Shown here piece by piece: positions 23,042-34,425 of a stretch of 64,000 bases of DNA. Source of the DNA: Chelonoidis abingdonii (Eukaryota > Chordata > Testudines > Testudinidae); the NCBI RefSeq assembly GCF_003597395.2, contig NC_133769.1, positions 44,929,139 through 44,993,138 of the forward strand, read 5' to 3'. How positions within the stretch are numbered: the first letter of the stretch is position 1; every line of letters starts with the position of its first letter. Made by a program: the position numbers and the translations under genes. The notes below the pieces were generated by a model that did not search any database, was not told the origin of the DNA, and saw only the letters and a list, made by a program, of their open reading frames with translations.

Positions 23042-23823
23042 TCAACCTCTTCCTATTGTTGGATGCTGTTGTGCCATTAATATTGCCTCTGAGAAATTGC
23101 CAGCTCTCCTTTTTTCCTTAGATTTTCTTCCTATCAAATCTCTGAATTTGTTAGTTTTTCTTTTTATTCTGCTGCTTTCACTTCTTCCTTTTCTTAGAAT
23201 CATGGAATCTATAATTTTGTGATCACTTTCACCCAAATTTCCTTTTACCTTTACATTTGCAACCAATTTCCCCCTGTTAGTTAGAATCAAGTCCAAAATG
23301 GATGTCCCACTAGTTTCTTCCTCTAACTTTTGAAACCAGTTGTCATCCCTAATATAGTCCAAGAATTTATTGGAGGTTTTATGTTTTGCTGTATTACTTT
23401 TACCAATGCATATCCAGCAATTAAAGTCCTCCATTACTACCAGGTTGTGTATTGGCTATTTCTGGTATTTGTTCTAGAAATACCTTCTCCACCTCCTCCT
23501 CTTGATTTAGTGGTCTATAGTAGACACCTACCATGACATTGTCCCTGTTTTCCCCCCCTCACTTATCTTCATCCAGAGACTTTTTCAAGTGGTCTGTCTC
23601 TTACCTCTTTCTGGACCTCAGAACAAGTGTATATATTCTTGATATATAATGCAACAACTCCTCCCTTTTTCCCCTGCTTGTCTTTACTGAACAAGCTATA
23701 GCCCTTTATACCAATATTCCAGCAATGAGATTTATCCCACCCAGTCAAAGTGCTGCCAAAGTAATAATTTAGCTTGTGTACTGACTTCCAGTTCTTCCTG
23801 TTAGTTCCCCATCCCTCTTGCAT
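23042..23823 (-). pseudogene. CR1 ORF2 apurinic-like endonuclease, broken
   Basis: The upstream frame (23,569-23,823) contains CWNIGIKGYSLFSKDKQGKK followed by GGVVALYIKN, the typical CR1 endonuclease segment. The downstream frame (23,042-23,434) contains MEDFN, EEETSGTSILDLILTNRGKL and GNLGESDHKIIDSMILRKGR, the C-terminal endonuclease with its conserved SDH. The two frames are separated by a frame shift or lost sequence between 23,434 and 23,569. Copy A is truncated close to the ORF2 start, so no ORF1 is present. This enzyme class nicks target DNA to prime reverse transcription. Confidence 0.85.
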
Positions 23824-23830
23824 TTATGTA

Positions 23831-24574
23831 TAGACATCTTAAAGAAAAAAAAAAGAGATACTTTCCACACCCTGCACAGGAGGGGGATTAGTGGCCTCAG
23901 AGGCTGCCTTCCTCTTGCACTCTGTTACCCATGACATAGGTAGCTGGCACACAGGAGTGAGGAGATGCCTTACACCCGCTTACTCCTCTGTGGTGCATCA
24001 CAAGGCTAATGGTGACCTAGCCCAAAGTGACCAGCACTCATGCTGGAAATAAGCTCAGAAATAATACTTAAACTAGAACTTTTTTGTCAAGGGAAAAAAA
24101 GATCCCTGGGAAATCAGGAAGAAGGAATCCATCTGTAATTATTCTGTGTCACAAAGATGTGATCACAGCAGGCAGGCTCACATTTTGCCAACTCCAAATG
24201 GGCATATTCAGAATAAAGTCTAGAAGTTATGATTCAGCAAGCAGCCCAGCTGGCTGGAACATGGGGAACTTAAAGCTTTTCTCCCCAAACAGAAGGGAGC
24301 TGGAAGCATCATAAAGTGACTATCAATCTTCCAAGAGTAGCAGTGCAGGTTATCATCCTTTAAACATGCTGAGAGGAAGTCAGTGTGAAGATCAACACAT
24401 CAAGCCATCTTTGAGCTATTATATGGTAATTTACACTGACACTACAGCTAAAATCCCCAGATGTTTGAAAGAAAGGAATTGCAAATTAGGAATACACAGG
24501 AGCCCTGGCGATGATGAGGAATGGGCTTGATAGCCGCCATCTTCTGATTTCAGCCTTAGAAAGGATGGGTTTTG
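23831..24574. other. Gene-free stretch
   Basis: No recognised repeat or gene. The frame at 24,084-24,314 has no domain. Confidence 0.4.
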
Positions 24575-24870
24575 CTATTAGAGCTGGGGGAATAATTGTT
24601 TTTCTGGTTTGCTGCCAGGTCTGAAAAACCAAAAAAATCCTAGTGGTTTGAAGTGAACCAAATCTGAACATCTTTTGAATTTTCACTGAATCAGAAAATA
24701 AACAAAAAGCCCACTATGGGCTGAAATGGCAAAACCTCCCTTTCTTTTCATTTTGTAAATGGTGCCTAAGTCCCTTTGTAAATCTAGGCTGAACACTCTC
24801 TCTTTTTTTGTCAAAAGTATTCAGTGAATTTGTGTCAAATTCATAAATGTCCACAAAAATTTGCCTCTCT
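24575..24870. repeat. AT-rich interspersed repeat, TAGAGCTG family
   Basis: The opening TTAGAGCTGGGGGAATAATT matches the openings at 5,655 and 9,062. The body is A/T-rich with AATCTGAACATCTTTTGAAT and a terminal GAATTTGTGTCAAATTCATA block. Class not assigned. Confidence 0.4.
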
Positions 24871-25014
24871 CTAATTTCAATATCAGAGGGAAGTTAAGGG
24901 AATTTTAAACAAATACCTTTAAGCAGACCTTTTTAACACAGATGTTCACAGCGTGAATGAAAAAGCAGCTTTGCTGCCTTCTAGTGACTCATACAACATT
25001 GTACAGAATAATCA

Positions 25015-25285
25015 AGTAATACTGGAACATAGGAGTTTCATATGGGATTGGACCCAATGTCCATCTAATCCATCCTGTCTCTGACAATGGCCCACTCAGG
25101 AGGGGGTATAAGAACCCCACAGTAAGCATATGAGGGAAAAACCATCCCTTCACATTAAGCCTCCTCTTAACCTCTAATAGAGACTGGCTTAAACTCTGAA
25201 GCCCCAGGTTTGATATCCCTTCCAATATTTTTTTATCATTAATGATGGCAACTCTGGCTACTACTGAAAACAAATATTGCTTTGT
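25015..25285 (-). mobile_element. CR1 LINE 3' untranslated fragment
   Basis: Plus-strand text GGATTGGACCCAATGTCCAT, CCATCCTGTCTCTGACAATG and GGGTATAAGAACCCCACAGT is the reverse complement of a CR1 3' untranslated region, comparable with 19,615-19,790. Only a tail of about 270 bp is present. Confidence 0.75.
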
Positions 25286-25732
25286 GCTCAGATTCTCTGA
25301 CCAAAAGGCAGGCAGGCTAATTCAGAAATGATTTCAGTGCATGACAGAATGAGGCTTGCAAAACAGGAAGGTGATAATCAATCCTTGATCAGAGTGGGTC
25401 ATGGAGGCAGGGCAAGGCAATCTTAAAATGGGTGAATTCTTGCTGGGCTCTGAAGATGAAAGATGCAGACTTTGTAACCATAGAAACATGATAGGCCAAG
25501 GATAATGCTGAACTTCTGATTAGGTTTTTGGTTTAGCATAAAATGCAGTTTGGAGAAGAAGATGAAATGTAGTAATGAAGACTTTTGCTCTTTCTGACAT
25601 CCATGGATGAAAAGCACTATAGTAATTTACAAAGAAAGTTAAGTGTTATGTCCAGTTTACACATAGGGAAACTGAGACCCAGGGAGGTGATATGCCCAAG
25701 GCCAGAAATAGAAGCCACATCTCCCAACTCTT

Positions 25733-26042
25733 AGGCTAGCTCTACCCTTGGAGCTAGGGGTGTGATTCCCAGCTTGAGCAAACATATGTTAGCTGTCATT
25801 GAGCCAGCATGTTAGAAGTAGTGGTGTAGCTCCAGGGGCAAGAGGTGGCACAGACTACGAACCCTCCTGGACCCCTGGGTAAATACTCATGGCAGTTAAC
25901 CCATACCACCATTTGCCCCAATGCCTGTCTTAACATGGCTACGCTATTGTTAGCCACTAGCTCAATGAGAGCAAGCATAAGTATGTTTACTGAACCTGGG
26001 AATCACACCTCCAGTTACAAGTACAGATGTAGCCTCAGTTTA
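25733..26042. mobile_element. MITE-like foldback element, ~310 bp
   Basis: The left arm GAGCTAGGGGTGTGATTCCC is paired by the right arm GGGAATCACACCTCCAGTTA, and the outer ends GGCTAGCTCTACCC and GTACAGATGTAGCCTCA also pair in part. Inner pairs include GTTAGCTGTCATTGAGC and GCTCAATGAGAGCAAGC. There is no coding sequence. Organisation resembles 14,302-14,590. Confidence 0.65.
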
Positions 26043-26319
26043 GTGCCTACCCTCTGGATCAAATAGGCTCCTGTAAGATCCAGAGAGGCATTCTGATGCT
26101 AATTGTTGTTAATTCATCCTTTGACAGTATTGGACATAGGGCCAAATTTCACTCACCCCTTTGCATCCACATATCCCCATTGATTTTGGTTGGTCCGAGT
26201 GAGAGCAAATTTGACTCAAAGCTTATGCAGGATTTATGGAAAGAAAACTATGAAAACATTTAGGTAGTCAAACGGAATGAGGATACTTATAGAAAGTTGG
26301 CCAGTCTTGTATATCTCCT

Positions 26320-27730
26320 GTTTGCATATGTAGCCCTTCTGCCAGGTGGAGCCAGCAGGAACAAGGGCCAGAGTCAGTATCTAGGGGTTTTGTGTCAACT
26401 ATATATCACAAAACTTGCTCGAACCCTCACCCAGTGACCTGGGACAATTACACACCACCCCTCATAGAGGCAATACTTCCCCTCTTGCAAGGACAGAGTC
26501 TGAGTGTAGCAAAACCTTTTAATAAAAGGAGGGAAGTAACTTAGCATTACTTTGGGGAAACACCACAACTAGGGTTCATAAACATTAAACCATGAGCAAA
26601 AGACCCACCCCCAAGTAAGTTAGACAGTGCCCTTTTCCCCTCAGGTTCTTAAGTTCAGCAACTCAAAAGTCCCTTTAACTTGCTCATCCCTTCTCTACAC
26701 CCCACTCACAGTTGCTGTCCTTAGCCAGTGCAGCCCCAGACTTCAGAGGTTCATTCGCAGAGTTCACCTCCCACCCTGGGCAGAAGGTGGGGGTAAGGAG
26801 GCACCTTACATGCTCTGCTGCTTGGGCACTTGTTCATAGCCCCAATGGCTGATTGCCACACTTCTCTGCACAGCTGTGCTCTGGCCCTCTCCACCAGCTG
26901 CCCTGCTGGCCACTCGCTGTACCTCCCTGAAGGCTACTTGCAGCACCTTTCCATCAGCTACTCTGCTGGCTGTGCCTCTCCACTAGCCACCCGGCTGGCC
27001 ACTTACCGCACTTGTCCACCAGCCACGCTACTGGCCTCTTGTTGTGCCTCTATGCCAGCCACCCTGCTGGCCACGCCTCTCCACCAACAACCCAGCTGGC
27101 CGTTCACCAAGATGTCTTCAGGGCCCCCCACTTAACACAGTTCTCAGTGATTTTTAACTCTGTGATTTCAGCTGTTAGTGGGGGAGCCTCACTGCTGGTG
27201 CACACTATCCCAAAGTAGGTCTAATACTTAGACCTAGATATCAGTGACTTCATCTCTGCAGTGTGTAACAAGATCTTCAACTGAGCCTAAATTAGTCAAA
27301 TAGTATCTAGAACCCTTAAACAGAGCCCACACTACCAAGTACAAGTACCTGTCTCCACCCTCTCTCACTACATTGGGCTTGGGGAACCCATTCCCCCTGC
27401 CTAGTGAGGGCAATACTGTTGAGGGCGAGTCCCTCCATCAGAGTATGTCAGGTACAGTTCTGCTGCCTTCGGTTCACACAACAAGGATAACAACACTTTA
27501 TTACTCCTGCCCCAATAACAAGGAAACTGGGGATGCAACACCAGCCACAAGTGATCATTTGGGCAAGCAAGCTGAGCACCTAGGCAGGGTAGGTGTGTCC
27601 ATGCAAACGAGATCAGCTCCTGAAGTCCTTTTCCACAGCTCACCATTAGGTGTCAGGGGAGAGCTCGTTCAGACTCTCCTTATGTGGAGCAAACTTCAAT
27701 ATCTGGCAAACAGGAAGGCACAGTGCTAGG
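26320..27730 (-). repeat. LTR-like retroelement sequence, minus strand
   Basis: On the minus strand the sequence GCAGGAGTAATAAAGTGTTG near 27,505-27,490 offers an AATAAA polyadenylation signal. Upstream of it on that strand is unique-looking sequence, downstream a long non-coding body. The body includes a pyrimidine-rich tandem array at 26,880-27,105. The layout resembles an LTR plus leader of a reptilian endogenous retrovirus or other LTR element. Neither end nor a TSD could be fixed. Open frames at 26,627-27,218 are repeats read through, not proteins. Confidence 0.4.
26880..27105. repeat. Degenerate ~36-bp tandem repeat
   Basis: Repeated blocks of CCACCAGC(C/T)(A/G)CCCTGCTGGCCAC followed by a variable TGCACCTCT-like tail recur about six times. 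The plus-strand frame stays open across it (Pro/Ala/Leu-rich), which follows from a unit near a multiple of three. Confidence 0.65.
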
Positions 27731-29334
27731 TCTACCTTCAAAGGATAATCATAGCTGAGAATTGAGATGATGTATTGAATTGAGCAAATGACAGGAAATG
27801 ACATGAAGTTTTCAAAAGACATGCCACAGTAACGTAGTTTCTAAGAATATGAGCTCAACTTCCGCTTCTGAAAATACCACTGGGCATCTTGTTTCAATGC
27901 TCAACTTAATCACACTTAAACCTGGATTGAAATTTCTGTGAGAGAAAAATATTGATTGATGCATGAGCACAAACAGCCTCCCCACATCTCTGAAAGAACA
28001 GCACTTTTGCAGAAAGATTAACATTATCCAGTGAATCCACAAACCAAAGGATGTCTTTTGTGTTTTGAGCAAATGGTTCAGATCAAGAATAGTTAGTTAG
28101 TTATTTAGCAATACTAGAGACAAATAAAAAATCTGGATCACAATCCATTTGAATCAATATAGAATTTCATTTTTCATGTATTCAAATATAAAGAATAAAA
28201 TTTTTCTCCTTGGAAGAGTTGACTAGTCCCTTTTACTTTGATGCATTGAAATGTACAAAGCCATTTATCCTAAAAAGGCATTTGTAAAGGTAAAGGGCAT
28301 ATTTATACAAAAAAACATGAATCCCTATGGAGACCTTCATTTATCTATTGCACTGTGGAAGAGTCCTTTACAGGGGGCTTCTGAGGACTTAGACAGACCT
28401 TAACACCGTATGGTTTTTAGAAGCAAATATGCAGTCACATGCTCTATTGAAATGCTAATGGATACAGAACTGAAGGCTTCTCTTCTGTTCTGACAGGCCA
28501 TAGGTAAATGATTAAATCTGCCTGTCTACCCCCATCCTCTGGCCTCTGCTTGAGCTGCCTAATAGCCATGATGCTCTGTCAGTTAAATCAAATGTCATTT
28601 GACACGCCTGCTCATATGGGATCCTCCTCTGTTATAGATATGTATAAAGCACTACATTTTAGTTTACATATAGAGGAGAAATAGATCCAGTGTAGTAAGT
28701 GTAACAAAAGGCAACTTGAGCTGACATATTAAAGGGAAAAGATTAAGGTTGTTCTGTAGAAACACTCACTTTTTCCCCCCAGTAGTACAGAAGTATCATT
28801 CAGTATCTCTTCTTCACAACTGTTATAAACCAGTGTTTGAGAGCACAGATTTTTCAGAGCACTATGAATAATTTGATTGGTATGCACTTGGATCTTGGAC
28901 ACTGTGTGGCACACCCACTCCCCGCTGGATAGCAACTCCTCTCTCTTCCCTTCAATGCTGCATGGTGCCTTTGATCTCTTTCCTCAACTATGTTGCTAGA
29001 TACTGACAGTCATTCTGGTAAACTGAATTTGTCTTCTGAAAGGGACTACGGGTTACTCACTCTAAAATGGCAAAAATGAAAAATATCAAACTATCCTTAA
29101 GAGTCTGGATGGTGTCTTCCCATATCACTGTCATGTTAATGTAAAATTAAGCATTAATTAACCACAAGGCTGGCTTTGGGCTTGAGTGAAGCCCAGTGCC
29201 TTGGGTCCTCCCTCCTTTAGGGGAAACTACAAATGAAATGAGGCTCGTACTTTAAAAAAGTGATTCACTGGCCATTTTCCTTCTAGAGGTAGCCCTTAAA
29301 ACTATAAACTAATGTAAGCCAATTACTAAAGTCA
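27731..29334. other. Gene-free stretch
   Basis: I see no repeat family or exon with confidence. Open frames at 27,812-28,072 and 28,729-28,935 have no recognisable domain. Confidence 0.45.
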
Positions 29335-29529
29335 GGAAAGGAGTTGGACGCTACTAGCAGCAGCAAAGGAATAGACAGAGAGCTAGGCAGAGGAATAGAC
29401 AGGCTAGTGAAGGGACGGGGTGGTGGTCTTCCAGTGTTCTGGTGCCCATTGGAGGTTTGTTTTGCTGTGGGTAGTGGTGTTTGGTTTGGTTTGTGTTTCC
29501 CAGACTAACAGGATTTAGGTGGGAAAGCT

Positions 29530-31018
29530 ATGACAGATAGAGGTGCAGCAGTGGTAGTGACCCAAGCAGTGGAAGACACAATGAAGATGACTGGATGTGG
29601 AAGCTGCGGCATGTACATGATCAGGACCGGCGCTAGTGTTTTTAGCGCTCTAGGCTCACAGCCATTTTGCCGCCCTGCGCACTGGTCCGCGGCTCCGGTG
29701 GAGCTGCCGCAGGCATTCCTGCGGAGAGGGTCCGCTGGTCCGCAGCCGTGCCTGCAGGAGGTCCACCGGAGCCGCGGGAGCAGCGGACCGTCCACAGGAA
29801 TGCCTGCGGCAGCTCCACTGGAGCTGCAGGACCAGGGGACTCTCCGCAGGCACGACTGCGGCAGGTCCACCGGAGCCGCCTGCTGCCCCCGGCCAGCAAA
29901 ATGCCACCCCCCAATAATCCTGGTGCCCTACGCGATTGCCTAGGCTGCCTAAATGGAAGTGCCGGCCCTGTACATGATCCCGGAGGGGGTACCTGAAAAG
30001 AGTTTCATCTGCATGAAGTGCCACCTGATAGAGCTGATGGAAGAAAAGACCTGAGCACTGGAGATGCAGGTGGAAACTCTGAGTTTAGAAGGGGGTTTGA
30101 GCAGATGATGGAGCAAAGACATGAGGAGTCTGAAGGGAAAATCTCAGACTTGCAGATGGAAGCAAAGAACTCTGAGGGGAGACTGCTGGGTGAGGAAAGT
30201 GGACGGTGGAAGCATGTGACTAAGAGACCCAGGCAGAGGAAAAGACGGGCCAGTGAAGGAGAAATAGAGCTCAGGAACAGGTTTGCAGAGTTGGAAAATG
30301 AAGACGGGGCACAGCAGGTGGTCGCTGAAGATGAGAGGGCAAAGAAGAAGAGAAGAGCGGCTAGTCCTATAGGAAGAGGAGAAAAGTCAATGGAGATAAC
30401 ACCAAATATGACCCCTGGAGGATACAGGATGGATTGCAGAGGATTGCAAGGGACAATAGGAATCGAGAGGACTTGCAGCCAGAGGGAACAGGAGATAGAC
30501 CAGAGAATCACACCATCACCAGGAAAAGGCAGGTCTACGTGATTGGGGACTCCTTACTGAGAAGAATAGACAGGCCTGTAACTAGAGCTGATCTGGAGAA
30601 CAGAGGGTGTGCTGTATGCCAGGTGCTAAGATACAGGATGTAGACCTGAGGCTGAAAAGGATCCTAACGGGAGCAGGAAAGAATCCGCTGATTGTCCTCC
30701 ATGTGGGAACAAATGATATGGCTAGATTCTCGCTGGAACATATCAAGGGAGACTATGCCAGGCTGAGGAAGACACTTAAGGAAATTGAGGCTCAGGTGAT
30801 CTTCAGTGGGATTTTGACGGTTCCTAGAAAAGGGCAACAAAGGTGTGACAAGATTGTGATCACCAGATGGCTCAGGCAGTGGTACTATTAGGAGGGCTTT
30901 GGGAGGTATGGCCACTGGCAAGCATTCATGGACAGAGGACTGTTCTCTCTGGATGGACTTCACCTGAGTAAGAAGGGAAATAAGACTTGTAGGATGGAGG
31001 CTGGCACAACTGATTAAG
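29530..31018 (+). pseudogene. CR1 ORF1: zinc-finger plus SGNH-esterase protein, broken
   Basis: The ATG at 29,530 starts a frame with a C-x2-C pair (CGSCGMYM). A hAT element then interrupts the gene, and the frame resumes at about 29,979 with a second C-x2-C pair (FICMKC), so a zinc-binding domain was cut in half. A charged, probably coiled-coil segment follows (EQMMEQRHEESEGKISDLQM). Downstream lies an esterase-like SGNH domain: GDSLLRRIDR near 30,545, HVGTNDM near 30,700 and DGLHLS near 30,953. Frames change near 30,530 and 30,615, and a stop occurs near 30,889. In CR1/L2-type LINEs this protein binds RNA, and the esterase domain's role is unsettled. Confidence 0.85.
29622..29970. mobile_element. 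Non-autonomous hAT element inside CR1 ORF1
   Basis: The element begins CAGGACCGGCGCT and ends AGTGCCGGCCCTG, inverted termini of the CAGGGCCGG hAT type. It is flanked by the 8-bp duplication TACATGAT at 29,614-29,621 and 29,971-29,978, the length expected for hAT transposases. The interior is GC-rich with repeated CCGCAGGCA/TGCCTGCGG inverted blocks and encodes nothing credible; the frames of 90-137 codons on both strands reflect GC content. It inserted after the CR1 copy was in place, since removing it and one TACATGAT restores the ORF1 reading order. Confidence 0.9.
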
Positions 31019-31257
31019 AGAGCTTTAAACTAGGAATTTGGGGGAGATGGTTGGGAGATGTCCAGGTAATATCCACACCAGAATTTAACATTGAGAGGGA
31101 AGAAAACGAAATAAGAAAGGATACAGCCGTGGATATGAGAATGGACATAAAGAGGAAGGGTAGTGTAGATACTGGTCTAATAGGTGATACTAGTGGTAGA
31201 ATGTCTGTGCCTAATCGGGTAAAGAATGTCAGTGAAGCCAAATGGTAAAAATTTAAG

Positions 31258-33890
31258 ATGTGTGTGTACACTAATGCAAGGAGCCTAGGTAACAAAATGG
31301 AGCAACTAGAGCTACTGGTGCAGGAAGTGAAACCGGATATTATAAGGATAACAGAAACATGGTGGAATAGTAGTCATGACTGGAGTATAGGTATTGAAAG
31401 TTATGTGCTGTTTAGGAAAGACAGAAATAAAGGCAAAGGTGGTGGTGTAGCATTGTATATCAATGATGAGGTAAACTGTAAAGAAATAAGAAGTGATGGA
31501 ATAGATAAGACGGAGTCTATCTGGGCAAAAATCGCACTGGGAAAGAAAGGTACTAGAGCCTCTCCTGGGATAGTGCTTGAGGTGTGCTACAGACCACCGG
31601 GATCCGATTTGCATATGGATAGAGACCTCTTTAATGTTTTTAATGAAGTAAACAACTAATGGGAATTGTGTGATCATGGGAGACTTTAACTTCCCAGATA
31701 TAGACTGGAGGAGAAGTGCTAGTAATAATCATAGGGCTCAGATTTTCCTGGATGCGATAGCTGATGGATTTCTTCACCAAGTAGTTGAAGAACCAACAGG
31801 AACCAACAAGATTTAGTTTTGGTGAGTAGTGAGCACCTCACAGAAGAAATTGTTGTAGGGTACAACCTTGGTTAGAGGGATCTTGAGCTAATTCAGTTCA
31901 AACTAGATGGAAGGATAAACAAAAATAGATCTGAGCCTAGAGTTTTTTATTTCAAAAGGGATAACTTTAAAGAATTAAGGAAATTAGTTAGGGAAGTGGA
32001 TTGGACTGAAGAACTAGTGGATCTAAAGGCGGAGGAGGCCTGGAATTACTTCAAGTCAAAGTTGCAGAAACTATCAGAGGCCTGCATCCCAAGAAAGAGG
32101 AAAAAATTCATAGGCAGGAGGTGTAGACCAAGCTGGATGAGAGAGCATCTCAGAGAGGTGATTAAGAAAAAGCAGAAAGCCTACAAGAATGGAAGATGGG
32201 AGTGATCAGCAGGAAAGCTACCTTATTGAGGTCAGAACATGTAGGGATAAAGTGAGAAAGGCCAAAAGCCATGTAGAGTTGGACCTTGCAAAGGAATTAA
32301 AACAATAGTAAAAGGTTCTATAGCCATATAAATAAGAAGAAAACAAAGAAAGAAGTGGGACCGCTAAACACTGAGGATGGAGTGGAGGTTAAGGATAATC
32401 TAGGCATGGCCCAATATCTAAACAAATACTTTGCCTCAGTCTTTAATGAGGCTAATGAGAGCTTAGGATAATGGTAGGATGACAAATGGGAATGAGGATA
32501 TGGAGGTAGATATTACCACATCCGAGGTAGAAGCCAAACTCGAACAGCTTAATGGGACTAAATCAGGGGCCCAGATAATCTTCATCCAAGAATATTAAAG
32601 GAACTGGCACATGAAATTGCAAGCCCATTAGCAAGAATTTTAATGAATCTGTAAACTCAGGGGTTGTACCGTATGACTGGAGAATTGCTAACATAGTTCC
32701 TATTTTTAAGAAGGGAAAAAAAGTGATCCGGGTAACTACAGGCCTGTTAGTTTGACATCTGTAGTATGCAAGGTCTTGGAAAAAATTTTGAAGGAGAAAG
32801 TAGTTAAGGACATTGAGGTCAATGGTAATTGGGACAAAATACAACATGGTTTTACAAAAGGTAGATCGTGCCAAACCAACCTGATCTCCTTCTTTGAGAG
32901 GTAACAGATTTTTTTAGACAAAGGAAAATGCAGTGGATCTAATTTACCTCGATTTCAGTAAGGCATTTGATAGGGTTCCACATGGGGAATTATTAGTTAA
33001 ATTGGAAAAGATGGGAATCAATATGAAAATTGAAAGGTGGATAAGGAACTGGTTAAAGGGAGACTACAACAGGTCATACTGAAAGGTGAACTGTCAGGCT
33101 GGAAGGAGGTTACTAGTGGAGTTCCTCAGGATCGGTTTTGGGACCAATCTTATTTAATCTTTTTATTACTGACCTTGGCACAAAAAGTGGGAATGTGCTA
33201 ATAAAGTTTGTGGATGACACAAAGCTGGGAGGTATTGCCAATACAGAGAAGGACCGGGATATCATACAGGAAGATCTGGATGACCTTGTAAACTGGAGTA
33301 ATAGTAATAGGATGAAATTTAATAGTGAAAAGTGCAAGGTCATGCATTTAGGGATTAATAACAAGAATTTTGTTAAAATTGGGGATGCATCAGTTGGAAG
33401 TAACAGAGGAGGAGAAGGACTTCGGAGTATTGGTTGATCACAGGATGACTATGAGCCGCCAATGTGATATGGCTGTGAAAAAAGCTAATGCGGTCTTGGA
33501 TGCATCAGGCGAGGTATTTCCAGTAAGATAAGGAGGTGTTAGTACCATTATACAAGGCGAACTGGTGAGACCTCATCTGGAATACTGTGTGCAGTTCTGG
33601 TCTCCCATGTTTAAGAAGGATGAATTCAAACTGGAACAGGTACAGAGAAGGGCTACTAGGATGATCCGAGGAATGGAAAACCTGTCTTATGAAAGGAGAC
33701 TCAAAGAGCTTGGTTTGTTTTGCCTAACCAAAAGAAGGCTGAGGGGAGAGATGATTGGTCTTTATAAATATATCAGAGGGATAAATATCGGGGAGGAAGA
33801 GGAATTATTTAAGCTCAGTACCAATGTGGACACAAGAACAAATGGATATAAACTGGACATTTAGAAAATTTAGACTTAAATTAGACCATT
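31258..33890 (+). pseudogene. CR1 ORF2: endonuclease and reverse transcriptase, broken
   Basis: The endonuclease opens with YTNARSLGNKMEQLELLVQE, then TETWWNSSHDWSIGIESYVL and GGGVALYINDEV (31,258-31,659). It continues in another frame with MGDFNFPDIDW at 31,676-31,708. The linker is at 31,996-32,205. RT blocks follow in shifting frames: a start near 32,575, the PQGS-equivalent block near 33,125, and the catalytic FVDD at 33,207-33,218. The thumb and C-terminus (YCVQFWSPMFKKDEFKLEQV, ATRMIRGMENLSYERRLKEL) are at 33,565-33,864. At least six frameshifts or stops are evident. The catalytic aspartates survive, but the protein could not be made. Normal ORF2 is about 900-1,000 residues. Confidence 0.88.
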
Positions 33891-34425
33891 ATAATGAAGT
33901 TCTGGAACAGCCTTCCAAGGAGAGTAGTGGGGTCAAAAGACATATCTGGCTTCAAGACTGAGCTTGATAAGTTTATGGAGGGGATGGTATGATGAGAGAG
34001 CCTAAATTTTGGCAATTAATTGATCTTTGATTATTAGCAATAAATATGCTCAGTGGTCTGTGATGGGATATTAGATGGGGTGGGATCTGAGTTACTGCAG
34101 AGAATTCTTTCCTAGGTGCTGGCTGGTGAGTCTTGCCCAAATGCTCTGGGTTTAGCTGATTGCCATATTTGGGGTCGGGAAGGAATTTTCCTCCGGGGCA
34201 GATTGGCAGAAGCCCTGGAGGTTTTTCGGCTTCCTCTGCAGCATGGAGGATTCTGTGCCGCTTGAGGTTTTCAAAGCACAATTTGAGGACTTCAGTAACT
34301 CAGACATAGGTTAGGGGTTTGTTCCAGGAGTGGGTGGGTGAGATTCTGTGGCCTGTGTTGTGCAGGAGGTCAGACTAGACGATCATAATGGTCCCTTCTG
34401 ATCTTAAAATCTATGAGTCTATGAG

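Larger units (their letters stand above)
21241..23830 (-). mobile_element. CR1 LINE copy A, endonuclease to near 3' region
   Basis: A second CR1, from a different subfamily than copy B, runs 5' to 3' from 23,830 down to 21,241. It holds endonuclease remnants (23,042-23,823), linker and RT start (22,266-22,559: FKTTGPDEIHLRALKEVAFA), and RT sequence at 21,660-22,260 recognisable as minus-strand CR1 text. Its last ~300 bp are absent: at 21,240 the sequence switches to copy B, and no remaining tail is found beyond copy B's end at 19,608. A MITE-like segment lies inside at about 22,735-22,895. Confidence 0.85.
29335..34425 (+). mobile_element. Nearly full-length CR1 LINE
   Basis: The element includes a 5' untranslated region (about 29,335-29,529), ORF1 (29,530-31,018), ORF2 (31,258 to about 33,890) and a conserved 3' untranslated region ending in two TCTATGAG repeats at 34,410-34,425. 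That octamer tail is diagnostic of CR1-type LINEs. Excluding a 357-bp hAT insertion with its duplication, the length is about 4.7 kb, close to a full CR1. Every frame is broken, so it is not autonomous now. The exact 5' end is an estimate. Confidence 0.9.

Noticed and set aside
29505..30024. Frames of 90-137 codons around 29.5-30.0 kb as one gene
   Set aside because: Only the first 31 codons from 29,530 are CR1 ORF1; the rest is GC-rich hAT sequence read through.
30005..30511. 168-codon minus-strand frame
   Set aside because: It is the antisense shadow of CR1 ORF1.
31312..31677. 121-codon minus-strand frame
   Set aside because: Antisense shadow of the CR1 endonuclease.
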